DNA of 49,612 nt, taken from the NCBI GenBank assembly GCA_902785695.1, contig CACZZQ010000018.1, positions 1 through 49,612 of the forward strand, in the 5' to 3' direction. Shown one piece after another: positions 16,969 to 24,142 of this stretch. The notes below the pieces were generated by a model that saw only the letters and a program-made list of their open reading frames with translations, had not been told where the DNA came from and ran no database searches. Each line of letters begins with the position of its first letter. The stretch's first letter is position 1. The translations under genes and the position numbers were made by a program. This DNA is from an uncultured Prevotellaceae bacterium. Its GTDB lineage: Bacteria > Bacteroidota > Bacteroidia > Bacteroidales > Bacteroidaceae.

Positions 16969-17193
16969 ATGACCAAAGACAATTTCCTATATCGCGCATT
17001 CGATCTCTACTACGACGGATTCCGCCACATGACGTTGGGGAAAACGCTTTGGGCTGTGATTATCGTGAAGCTCATCATCATCTTTGTTGTACTGAAGATA
17101 TTCTTCTTTCCAAACTTCCTGAAACAGAATGCCGAAGGCTGCGAATCCGAGTTCGTAGCCAGTGAGCTCATTGAGCGAAGCAAGACCCCCTAA
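16969..17193 (+). CDS. DUF4492 small membrane protein, cyd operon
   Basis: 74 residues with one transmembrane segment (LWAVIIVKLIIIFVVLKIFFF) and the family opening RAFDLYYDGFRHMTLGKTLW. DUF4492 genes regularly precede cydA in Bacteroidota, and the same order is seen here, 27 nt ahead of cydA. A role as small subunit or assembly factor of cytochrome bd oxidase, comparable to CydX, is a guess from position and size. Confidence 0.85.
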   Translation: MTKDNFLYRAFDLYYDGFRHMTLGKTLWAVIIVKLIIIFVVLKIFFFPNFLKQNAEGCESEFVASELIERSKTP

Positions 17194-17220
17194 CTTAGAG
17201 ACTTTTAAAACCTAAATAAT

Positions 17221-18873
17221 ATGACAAACCTACTCTTAAACATCGATGCCGGTATGATTGACTGGTCGAGGGCGCAATTCGCACTCACGGCTATCTACCA
17301 CTGGCTGTTCGTACCGCTGACACTCGGCTTGGCGGTCATCATGGGTATTGCCGAGACCATCTATTACAAGAAACGTACGGACTTCTGGAAGAATACGGCC
17401 CAGTTCTGGCAGCGTCTCTTTGGTGTGAACTTCGCCATGGGCGTTGCAACGGGTATCATCCTGGAGTTCGAGTTTGGTACCAACTGGAGTAACTACTCTT
17501 GGTTCGTGGGCGACATCTTCGGAGCCCCACTGGCTGTCGAGGGTATCGTGGCCTTCTTCATGGAGAGCACCTTCGTAGCCGTGATGTTCTTCGGCTGGAA
17601 GAAGGTGTCGGCAGGCTTCCATCTGGCCTCAACTTGGCTTACAGGTCTGGGTGCCACCATCTCCGCTTGGTGGATTCTCGTGGCTAACGCATGGATGCAG
17701 TATCCCGTGGGATGCACGTTCAATCCTGACACCATGCGCAATGAGATGACCTCGTTCATGGAGGTGGCTCTCTCGCCTTTCGCCGTTGAAAAATTCTGTC
17801 ACACGGTTATCTCCTCATGGATCATCGGTGCCGTCTTCGTGATTGCCGTCAGTTGCTGGTATCTGCTGAAGAAACGTCACACGCAGTTGGCCGTACAGAG
17901 CATCAAGATTGCCGTTATCGTGGGCTTTATCGCTGCCCTTGGTGCTGGTGCCACGGGACATAAGAGTGGACAGACCGTTGCTCAGGTGCAACCTATGAAA
18001 CTGGCGGCTATGGAGGCGCTGTATAATGGAGGCAACGAGATGGATCTCACCATGATAGCATGGGTGAATCCTTTAGGACAGCCCGACTATACCAAGGAGA
18101 CAGAGCCTGCCATGAAACTGGCGATGCCTTACGGTTTGTCGATGATGGCAACGAACACGCTCGATGGTTATGTGCCTGGCATCAACGACCTGCTGAATGG
18201 CTACACGAAGGAAGATGGTACCGTAGAGCCTTCTGCCGATGAGAAGATAGCCCGCGGGAAACTGGCTATTCAGGCTCTTGCCGACTATCGCAAAGCGAAG
18301 GCCGAGGGAGCCGACGAGGCTACACTCAACACTCATCTCTCAACACTCAACGACAATTATCAGTACTTCGGCTATGGCTACGTGAAGGATAAGGCCGACC
18401 TTGTGCCTCCTATCCCCGTTAATTTCTGGGCGTTCCGCACTATGGTGGGACTGGGCTGCCTCTTTATCCTGTTCTTTGGCGTGGTGCTCATTCTGATTTT
18501 CGATATTCCTATGGTGTCGCTCGTGTTCCGTCGCCTGTTCTCTGCACTGGGACTCCTTGACGAGCGTGCTGCCGACGGTACTGCACCTGCCGATGCGATG
18601 CCTCGCTGGCTCTGCTGGTCTGCTATCCTCATGCTGCCTTTGGCCTATATCTGTTCTGAGAGTGGCTGGCTTGTGGCAGAGTTCGGCCGTCAGCCTTGGA
18701 CTATTCAGGATATGCTGCCTACGTGGGCTGCTGTCAGCGACTTGCAGTCGTCCAGCGTGATGATTACCTTCTTCCTCTTCCTCATCCTCTTCACCACCAT
18801 GTTGGCTGTCGAGATCAGTATTCTGCTGAAGCAGATCAAGAAAGGACCAGAGGCTACGCTAAATGAAAAATGA
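17221..18873 (+). CDS. cydA: cytochrome bd ubiquinol oxidase subunit I
   Basis: 550 residues. CydA carries the hemes and the quinol site of the bd-type terminal oxidase, giving respiration at very low oxygen. Visible are H27 in AIYHWLFVPLTLGLAV (heme ligand region), NFAMGVATGIILEFEFGTNW, the conserved GRQPW motif near the C-terminus, and about nine membrane segments. Between ~255 and 390 lies a long hydrophilic Q-loop-like insertion (LAAMEALYNGGNEMDLT ... YVKDKADLVPPIPVNFWAF) typical of Bacteroidota. A short run within it, THLSTLNDN, is encoded by CTCAACACTC-type repeats and may be a small repeat insertion. Followed 22 nt later by cydB. Confidence 0.95.
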   Translation: MTNLLLNIDAGMIDWSRAQFALTAIYHWLFVPLTLGLAVIMGIAETIYYKKRTDFWKNTAQFWQRLFGVNFAMGVATGIILEFEFGTNWSNYSWFVGDIFGAPLAVEGIVAFFMESTFVAVMFFGWKKVSAGFHLASTWLTGLGATISAWWILVANAWMQYPVGCTFNPDTMRNEMTSFMEVALSPFAVEKFCHTVISSWIIGAVFVIAVSCWYLLKKRHTQLAVQSIKIAVIVGFIAALGAGATGHKSGQTVAQVQPMKLAAMEALYNGGNEMDLTMIAWVNPLGQPDYTKETEPAMKLAMPYGLSMMATNTLDGYVPGINDLLNGYTKEDGTVEPSADEKIARGKLAIQALADYRKAKAEGADEATLNTHLSTLNDNYQYFGYGYVKDKADLVPPIPVNFWAFRTMVGLGCLFILFFGVVLILIFDIPMVSLVFRRLFSALGLLDERAADGTAPADAMPRWLCWSAILMLPLAYICSESGWLVAEFGRQPWTIQDMLPTWAAVSDLQSSSVMITFFLFLILFTTMLAVEISILLKQIKKGPEATLNEK

Positions 18874-18894
18874 TAATTGATAAATGATAAAGCC

Positions 18895-20082
18895 ATGACA
18901 TACGAATTTTTGCAACATTACTGGTGCTTCATCGTATCATTATTAGGAGCACTTCTCGTCTTCCTGCTCTTCGTTCAGGGAGCCAACTCCATGATTTTCA
19001 CGCTTGGAAAGAATCAAGAGGAGCGTCGTATGCTGATTAACTCTACAGGTCGCAAATGGGAGTTCACGTTTACCACGCTGGTCACCTTCGGCGGTGCCTT
19101 CTTCGCTTCGTTCCCCCTCTTCTACTCCACCAGCTTCGGCGGTGCCTATTGGCTGTGGATGCTCATCCTCTTCTCCTTCGTACTTCAGGCCGTAAGCTAT
19201 GAGTTCCAAAACAAACTGGGCAACTTCCTTGGTCCTAAGACCTTCCAGTGTTTCCTGGTGTTCAATGGCATCATGGGGCCACTACTCCTTGGTGGTGCCG
19301 TAGCCACGTTCTTCGAGGGTTCCAACTTCATCGTAGATAAGGGCACACTCACATCACCCCTCCTTTCGGAGGGGACGGGGGAGGCTATTTCTCGATGGGC
19401 AAACGCCTCTCACGGTCTCGATGCCCTGCTGAATCCCTGGATTCTCGTCTTCGGACTTGCCGTACTCTTCCTGGCTCGCACCTTGGGCATCCTCTATATA
19501 ATGAACAATATCAACGATGATGACATTCACACCCGCAGCCGTTTCCAGTTGGCTGGCTCAGCCTTCGTCTTCGTAGTGCTCTTCGTCGTTTATCTGGTTC
19601 ACCTCTTATTAAAAGACGGCTTTGCCTACGATGATAGCGGAACAATCTTCATGGAGCCCAACAAGTACCTGCATAACATGATTGATATGTGGTACCTCAC
19701 CGTCATCCTGCTCATCGGCGTTGTGCTAGTACTTTGGGGAATCCTCCGTGAACTCTTTTGCGGCAGCAAATTCTTCACTCTTCACTCTTCACTCTTCACT
19801 TTAAGCGGCATCTGGCCTGCCGGCATCGGTACCGTACTCACCGTGACGCCCCTGCTTCTTCTCTCAGCTTGGAACCACACAGCCTACTATCCCTCTACTG
19901 CCGACCTACAGTCATCGCTGACCCTTGAGAACTCGTGCAGCAGCTATTTTACACTGAACACCATGTTCTGGGTATCGCTTCTCGTACCTTTCGTGCTGGC
20001 CTATATCGTCTATGCCTGGCGCAAGATTGACAGCAAGAAGATTGACCGTGCCGAGATAGAGGCTGACGACCACGCATATTAA
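18895..20082 (+). CDS. cydB: cytochrome bd ubiquinol oxidase subunit II
   Basis: 395 residues from ATG 18895 (MTYEFLQHYW); an in-frame TTG 18 nt earlier is less likely. CydB is the second membrane subunit of the bd oxidase, and about eight to nine hydrophobic segments are visible, with the family stretch RWANASHGLDALLNPW. Two tracts look foreign. Residues ~152-163 (SPLLSEGTGEA) are encoded by a GC-rich hairpin at 19357-19385. Residues ~289-303 (CGSKFFTLHSSLFTL) are encoded by the dispersed repeat at 19760-19802. Both lie in loops between membrane segments and keep the frame. Confidence 0.93.
   Translation: MTYEFLQHYWCFIVSLLGALLVFLLFVQGANSMIFTLGKNQEERRMLINSTGRKWEFTFTTLVTFGGAFFASFPLFYSTSFGGAYWLWMLILFSFVLQAVSYEFQNKLGNFLGPKTFQCFLVFNGIMGPLLLGGAVATFFEGSNFIVDKGTLTSPLLSEGTGEAISRWANASHGLDALLNPWILVFGLAVLFLARTLGILYIMNNINDDDIHTRSRFQLAGSAFVFVVLFVVYLVHLLLKDGFAYDDSGTIFMEPNKYLHNMIDMWYLTVILLIGVVLVLWGILRELFCGSKFFTLHSSLFTLSGIWPAGIGTVLTVTPLLLLSAWNHTAYYPSTADLQSSLTLENSCSSYFTLNTMFWVSLLVPFVLAYIVYAWRKIDSKKIDRAEIEADDHAY
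19357..19385. repeat. GC-rich palindromic element inside cydB
   Basis: CCCCTCC (19357-19363), loop TTTC, GGAGGGG (19368-19374), then ACGGGGGAGG. The same pattern, read in the same frame, occurs in the GH31 gene (36903-36942, reverse strand) and more loosely twice in the sigma-factor gene. Confidence 0.8.
19760..19802. repeat. 34-nt dispersed repeat, copy 2 (inside cydB)
   Basis: Bases 19760-19793 are identical to 13299-13332. One further CTTCACT-type unit follows. The frame continues through it without a stop. Confidence 0.85.
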
Positions 20083-20101
20083 CTTCAAAACATAAAAACC
20101 A

Positions 20102-20695
20102 ATGAAAAAAATTCTTTCTATCCTCATCTTGTGCCTCTTTTGCCTGAGCGGTCAGGCACAAGTAAAAATGACACGCATACAAACGGGCAAGCCCCGGGTG
20201 CTGACTCATGCAGACAGCGTCGCACTGATCCAGCAGATGCAGGAACGGATGGCCGAGTCTGCCAAGCTTCGTCCCGTGGGCAGTAAAGTAAAAGACATTG
20301 CCATGGCTGATGCCAATGGCAAGTCCCACAATCTGAGCGAGTGGTGCGGCAAGGGCAACTGGGTGCTCATCGACTTCTGGGCATCGTGGTGCGGCCCCTG
20401 TCTGGGCGAACTGCCCAATGTAGTGGCCAATTATGAGAAGTATCACAGCAAGGGCTTCGAGATTATCGGCATCTCGTTCGACAGCAAGAAGGAACCCTGG
20501 CTGGCTGCCATCGAGCGGCTGAAGATGACGTGGCCCAACCTGAGCGACCTGAAAGGGTGGCAGAGTCTGGGATCTGAGACCTTCGGCATACGCAGCATCC
20601 CTGCCAACATCCTTGTAGACCCGGAAGGGAAAATCACCGACCTCGACCTAAGAGGCGAGGCTCTCGGCAAGCGACTGGCAGAGATCTACAAGTAA
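20102..20695 (+). CDS. TlpA-like thioredoxin-fold protein, exported
   Basis: 197 residues. A signal peptide (ILSILILCLFCLSGQAQ) is followed by a thioredoxin-like domain with WASWCGPCLGELP (active CxxC) and, further on, GIRSIPANILVDPEGKI with the cis-proline. The family (TlpA/ResA) reduces disulfides of periplasmic proteins, often in cytochrome maturation, or works in general oxidative repair. It lies 19 nt after cydB on the same strand, and a link with bd oxidase or oxygen exposure is inferred from that. A strong terminator follows at 20731-20772. Confidence 0.88.
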   Translation: MKKILSILILCLFCLSGQAQVKMTRIQTGKPRVLTHADSVALIQQMQERMAESAKLRPVGSKVKDIAMADANGKSHNLSEWCGKGNWVLIDFWASWCGPCLGELPNVVANYEKYHSKGFEIIGISFDSKKEPWLAAIERLKMTWPNLSDLKGWQSLGSETFGIRSIPANILVDPEGKITDLDLRGEALGKRLAEIYK

Positions 20696-20730
20696 CAGTC
20701 CCCAAAAGCCATACAGACGTCTAAGAACTG

Positions 20731-20772
20731 GCGGGCGAAGACGTGTCGTTAAGACATCTTCGCCCGCTTTTT
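20731..20772 (+). terminator. terminator of the cyd-tlpA operon
   Basis: 11-bp perfect stem GCGGGCGAAGA (20731-20741) with TCTTCGCCCGC (20757-20767), followed by five T. Confidence 0.85.
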
Positions 20773-20816
20773 GCATATTTAACTCCACCAATGCACAATT
20801 ATTCGCATAATATTTG

Positions 20817-20824
20817 TAACTTTG
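20817..20824 (+). promoter_or_regulatory. -7 element of the restriction-modification gene
   Basis: TAACTTTG matches TAnnTTTG, 39 nt upstream of the ATG at 20864. No matching -33 box was found. Confidence 0.5.
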
Positions 20825-20863
20825 CACACATAATATGGTTCAAAAACTCAAACACGTAATAAC

Positions 20864-23122
20864 ATGGCCACTGCTAATTATACAGAAGATCAGGTGCGCG
20901 ATATAGCCAGGCTGAAACTTCATCTGGAGGAGACGGAATCTGCCAAGGCAGGTGTCGGCCAGCTAACATCTTTCAACCAGTTGGGCTTCCGTGGAGTGAA
21001 GGACCGCCCAGATGGATGGTATTTGCCAAACGAGACTCACTATCCAGCCCTTGTGCTTGAGGTGAAAGGAAGCAATATCAAACTGGGGGATAAGGAACGC
21101 GAGGAACTTCTGAAAAATATTCGTATCGTCCAAACTCGATATAAGCATGTTGTCGGATTACTGTTTAATGGTTACGAATTAGAGGTCTATAGAAATGAAG
21201 AGCAACTATCGGGTGAAAGCGAACTGATGGACAAAGAGCACTATTTGGGGCTCTTTGCCACTAATCGTATTAATAAGTTACTTATCTATTCGCTGACACA
21301 TAGTATCAATGATACTTTGCACTTTGACTTTCTGATTAAGAACCTTTACCATCGCATGATTTTTACTGCTTGTGCACTGGTTGCCAAACGGTATGGAGCT
21401 ACTTTGGTTAAGGGTATGTCGTTCAAACTTTTCACCACCTCAATTCGTGAAACGCTGGAAAACTCGCTATCTGAAGATTTGGCAAAGAACAAGAAACTTC
21501 AAATACTTTTGGACGTTTTTTCAGAAATTAAGCTCAATACCCAGTGCAAACAGGAAGCTATCAATCAGTTCATTGAAGATGTCTCAAAGATTTCTGACAA
21601 CATCAATTCCGACTTTTGGAACGGTGAGGATGTGATGGCCATTTTCTTCAATGAGTTCAACCGATACAAGGCGAAGTCTGAGTCCGGACAGGTGTTTACT
21701 CCTGACCATATCACATCGTTCATGTATCAGATAACCGACACGACTAAGCAGGACACCGTGCTCGACGCGGCTTGTGGCAGCGGGGCTTTCCTTGTAAAAG
21801 CCATGTGTAACATGGTTAAGGAGGCTGGCGGTGTTCGAACTCAGGAGGCTCGCGAGATAGCCCAAACGCAACTGTTTGGTATTGAGTTCGACCGCGAAAT
21901 ATATGCTTTGGCATGTGCCAACATGCTGATTCATAAAGATGGTAAGACCAATCTTGAACACATGGACAGTCGCTCTGTTGACGCTGGATGGTGGATTCGC
22001 CAGAAGCCTATTACAAAAGTGCTGATGAACCCTCCGTTCGAAAACAAATATGGCTGTTTGGATATTGTAGAGAATGTGCTTAACAACGTACCCAAAGGTA
22101 CAGTATGCGCATTCATCTTACCCGATAATAAGTTGGAAAAAGCACGAGGCCGTGTGCGCCGCTGGATGCAGAGCCACAGGCTGACCAAGATTATCAAACT
22201 GCCCAAAGAGCTGTTCTCTGGAGTTACCACGAGCATATTCATGTTCATAGTAGGAACTCCTCAGCATAAGCAGGAAATATTTACATGCTATATAGCAGAA
22301 GACGGACTTGAGACTATCAAAAATCAGGGTCGTCAAGATATTCGTGGACGTTGGGAGGCCATAGAACGTCAATGGGTTGATATTGTTCGTAAACAGTCGG
22401 GGAACGATACCATTCAATGGATTCATCCCGATGAGCATTTGAGCTATCAGGAAGACATTAAAGTTCCAATGCCTACAAGAGCTGATTTTATGAAGCGCGC
22501 ACTGGCATACGCATTGTTTAAACAAGAGATAGAGGAGGCCCCGTTCTTTGAGAATGTCAGCGCGAATTGTCTATACGGAAGCCCACTGAAGGACGAATAT
22601 AAACAAATCATCAATCCATCTGAAAACAAAGAAATGCCGCTCGATACCCATGAATGGAAGAATTTCAGACTGGGAGGAAAAGACGGTTTGTTTACTATAA
22701 CAAAGGGTAGCCGTCTGACAAAGGCAGACCAACACGACGGACGAATCAATTATGTGGGTGCCTCAGCTTTTAATAACGGCATTACTAACCATATTGGCAA
22801 TGATGACGAGCTCTGCCCAGCAGGTACTATTTCCGTATGCTATAATGGTTCTATCGGTGAGGCTTTTTATCAAGATGAGCCTTACTGGGCTACTGATGAC
22901 GTAAACGTATTGGCCCCCCGATTCCCCCTGACGCCCTTGATTGCCATCTTCATTGCTACGGTTATCAAGAACGAGAGCGTGAAGTATGCATTCAACAACA
23001 AATGGACGAAGGAACTGATGGAAAAGTCGGAGATCATTTTACCGGCGAAATCAGACGGAACACCAGACTTTGATTTCATGGAGCAGTATATCCAATCGTT
23101 GCCTTATTCAAAATTTTTCTAA
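20864..23122 (+). CDS. single-chain restriction-modification enzyme (type IIG-like)
   Basis: 752 residues joining three activities. The N-terminus has a PD-(D/E)XK nuclease pattern (P49-D50, then E66-V-K68 in LVLEVKGS). The middle is an N6-adenine methyltransferase of the HsdM type with motif I LDAACGSGAF (from D301) and catalytic NPPF (N389-F392). The C-terminus (~600-752) looks like one HsdS target-recognition domain (WKNFRLGGKDGLFTITKGSR, TISVCYNGSIGEAF). Such fusions recognise DNA, methylate adenine and cut nearby. It is shorter than most type IIG enzymes, with only one apparent recognition domain. A BREX- or methylase-only role is possible if the nuclease is inactive. No separate R, M or S gene is adjacent. 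The HU-like gene begins 4 nt after its stop. Confidence 0.8.
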   Translation: MATANYTEDQVRDIARLKLHLEETESAKAGVGQLTSFNQLGFRGVKDRPDGWYLPNETHYPALVLEVKGSNIKLGDKEREELLKNIRIVQTRYKHVVGLLFNGYELEVYRNEEQLSGESELMDKEHYLGLFATNRINKLLIYSLTHSINDTLHFDFLIKNLYHRMIFTACALVAKRYGATLVKGMSFKLFTTSIRETLENSLSEDLAKNKKLQILLDVFSEIKLNTQCKQEAINQFIEDVSKISDNINSDFWNGEDVMAIFFNEFNRYKAKSESGQVFTPDHITSFMYQITDTTKQDTVLDAACGSGAFLVKAMCNMVKEAGGVRTQEAREIAQTQLFGIEFDREIYALACANMLIHKDGKTNLEHMDSRSVDAGWWIRQKPITKVLMNPPFENKYGCLDIVENVLNNVPKGTVCAFILPDNKLEKARGRVRRWMQSHRLTKIIKLPKELFSGVTTSIFMFIVGTPQHKQEIFTCYIAEDGLETIKNQGRQDIRGRWEAIERQWVDIVRKQSGNDTIQWIHPDEHLSYQEDIKVPMPTRADFMKRALAYALFKQEIEEAPFFENVSANCLYGSPLKDEYKQIINPSENKEMPLDTHEWKNFRLGGKDGLFTITKGSRLTKADQHDGRINYVGASAFNNGITNHIGNDDELCPAGTISVCYNGSIGEAFYQDEPYWATDDVNVLAPRFPLTPLIAIFIATVIKNESVKYAFNNKWTKELMEKSEIILPAKSDGTPDFDFMEQYIQSLPYSKFF

Positions 23123-23126
23123 AACA

Positions 23127-23780
23127 ATGGGAAACATAAAATTCAGCGTACACCGCAACCCAAAGACCGACCCCGACGCACCTGACACTTATCACGTGCG
23201 ACCCGACAGCTATGCCACGGCCGACCGTGCCGAGATAGTAGCCCACTTGCAGGAGCATCACCACCTGTCGAGGGTCTATACCGAACCGCTACTCACCGAA
23301 CTGCCGCACGTCATCGTGGAGTATCTGCTTGAAAACAAGACCGTGCACCTGCAGGGTCTCGGTACCTTCTCGCTGCGCCTGGCCTTTCGCCAGCATGAGA
23401 ACGATGCTGAGGAGAAGCCCATATTCACCGACCCTGCCGACATCACTGGCAACGAGGTGAAGATTGACGGCATCAACTTCCGTCCCGACAAGGAGTTCCT
23501 GGACCTGATGACGACCCGCGAGGTACACTTCGAGAATGCCACGAGCCGCGGCAGAGTGGGCCATACGGCACAGTACACCACAGAAGAGGTTCGCCGCCAT
23601 GTAATCGAATATCTGTCTACGCACGACCATCTGACTCGCCGCCAGCTGATGCAGCTGCTGGGCCTTACCAAGCACGCGGCCTGGAAGTGGCTGGAACGCC
23701 TGACCGCTGCACCCAATGCCTTGTTGAAAGGTGAGAAAGTAGGCACTACGTTCGTTTATAGAATAAGAAACGAAGGATGA
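23127..23780 (+). CDS. HU-family DNA-binding protein with C-terminal winged helix
   Basis: 217 residues from ATG 23127; the frame extends upstream, but this start clears the preceding stop by 4 nt and gives the typical opening MGNIKFSVHRNPKTDP. Residues ~1-125 resemble the IHF/HU-like domain of Bacteroidota (VIVEYLLENKTVHLQGLGTFSLRL, then the GINFRPDKEF segment). Residues ~150-217 form a probable winged helix-turn-helix (EVRRHVIEYLSTHDHLTRRQ, then LMQLLGLTKHAAWKWLERL). The protein probably binds DNA at two sites. Its tight coupling to the restriction-modification gene and the palindrome array 43 nt downstream make an autoregulatory or nucleoid role worth considering; neither is shown. Confidence 0.75.
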   Translation: MGNIKFSVHRNPKTDPDAPDTYHVRPDSYATADRAEIVAHLQEHHHLSRVYTEPLLTELPHVIVEYLLENKTVHLQGLGTFSLRLAFRQHENDAEEKPIFTDPADITGNEVKIDGINFRPDKEFLDLMTTREVHFENATSRGRVGHTAQYTTEEVRRHVIEYLSTHDHLTRRQLMQLLGLTKHAAWKWLERLTAAPNALLKGEKVGTTFVYRIRNEG

Positions 23781-23822
23781 AAGTGGCTCATCTGCGTTGC
23801 AAAGAACCCTCATCTGTTATCG

Positions 23823-23904
23823 GCCGACCAAGGTCGGCCGATGTGCTGACCAAGGTCGGCTGACTTGCCGACCAAGGTCGGCCGATGTGCTGACCAAGGT
23901 CGGC
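23823..23904. repeat. four tandem palindromes with 22-bp period
   Basis: Four 16-bp near-palindromes around GACCAAGGTC start at 23823, 23845, 23867 and 23889, exactly 22 bp apart, with 6-bp linkers. Units 1 and 3 are GCCGACCAAGGTCGGC (perfect arms); units 2 and 4 begin GCTGACC. The array is therefore a 44-bp unit repeated twice. It lies between the HU/winged-helix gene and topB. It could be a regulator-binding array or a multi-hairpin RNA. Confidence 0.85.
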
Positions 23905-23978
23905 CGGTTGCTTTCTCTTGCATTTTATGATGCACAATGCACAATTCATACTTAACAAATCACATAGTCTATGAATAG

Positions 23979-24044
23979 TATGATTATTATGGCGACTACC
24001 GATACTCAGGCAGTGTGACGATTCCAGAGACTGCTCCAGCCTGA
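23979..24044 (+). pseudogene. relic of a BspA-like protein
   Basis: Between two stops the frame reads YDYYGDYRYSGSVTIPETAPA. The stretch YSGSVTIPET is the hallmark found ahead of the leucine-rich repeats in BspA-type proteins. Nothing else of such a gene remains nearby, so I read it as a decayed fragment. Confidence 0.5.
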
Positions 24045-24079
24045 CAGCGGATTCGGTAAGTCGGACGTAAGTGAAAAAA

Positions 24080-24113
24080 GCGGGCGAATTCTTTGTGGTT
24101 CGCTCGTTTTTTT
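24080..24113 (+). terminator. hairpin with T run upstream of topB
   Basis: CGGGCGAA (24081-24088) pairs with TTCGCTCG (24099-24106), one G-T pair, followed by seven T. The -33 box of the topB promoter lies in its loop, so upstream transcription would end where topB transcription begins. Confidence 0.65.
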
Positions 24114-24122
24114 GTACCTTCG
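24092..24122 (+). promoter_or_regulatory. promoter of topB
   Basis: TTTG (24092-24095), 19 nt, TACCTTCG (24115-24122), one change from consensus; 20 nt before the ATG at 24143. Confidence 0.65.
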
Positions 24123-24142
24123 CAGTTCAAAAGATAAAACGA

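Noticed and set aside
23823-23904. Possible CRISPR array
   Set aside because: The 16-bp palindromes are separated by only 6 bp, mostly identical linkers, so they are not spacers.
24071-24142. Upstream GTG start for topB
   Set aside because: It lies before the promoter and within a terminator-like hairpin; the ATG at 24143 begins the conserved Toprim strand.
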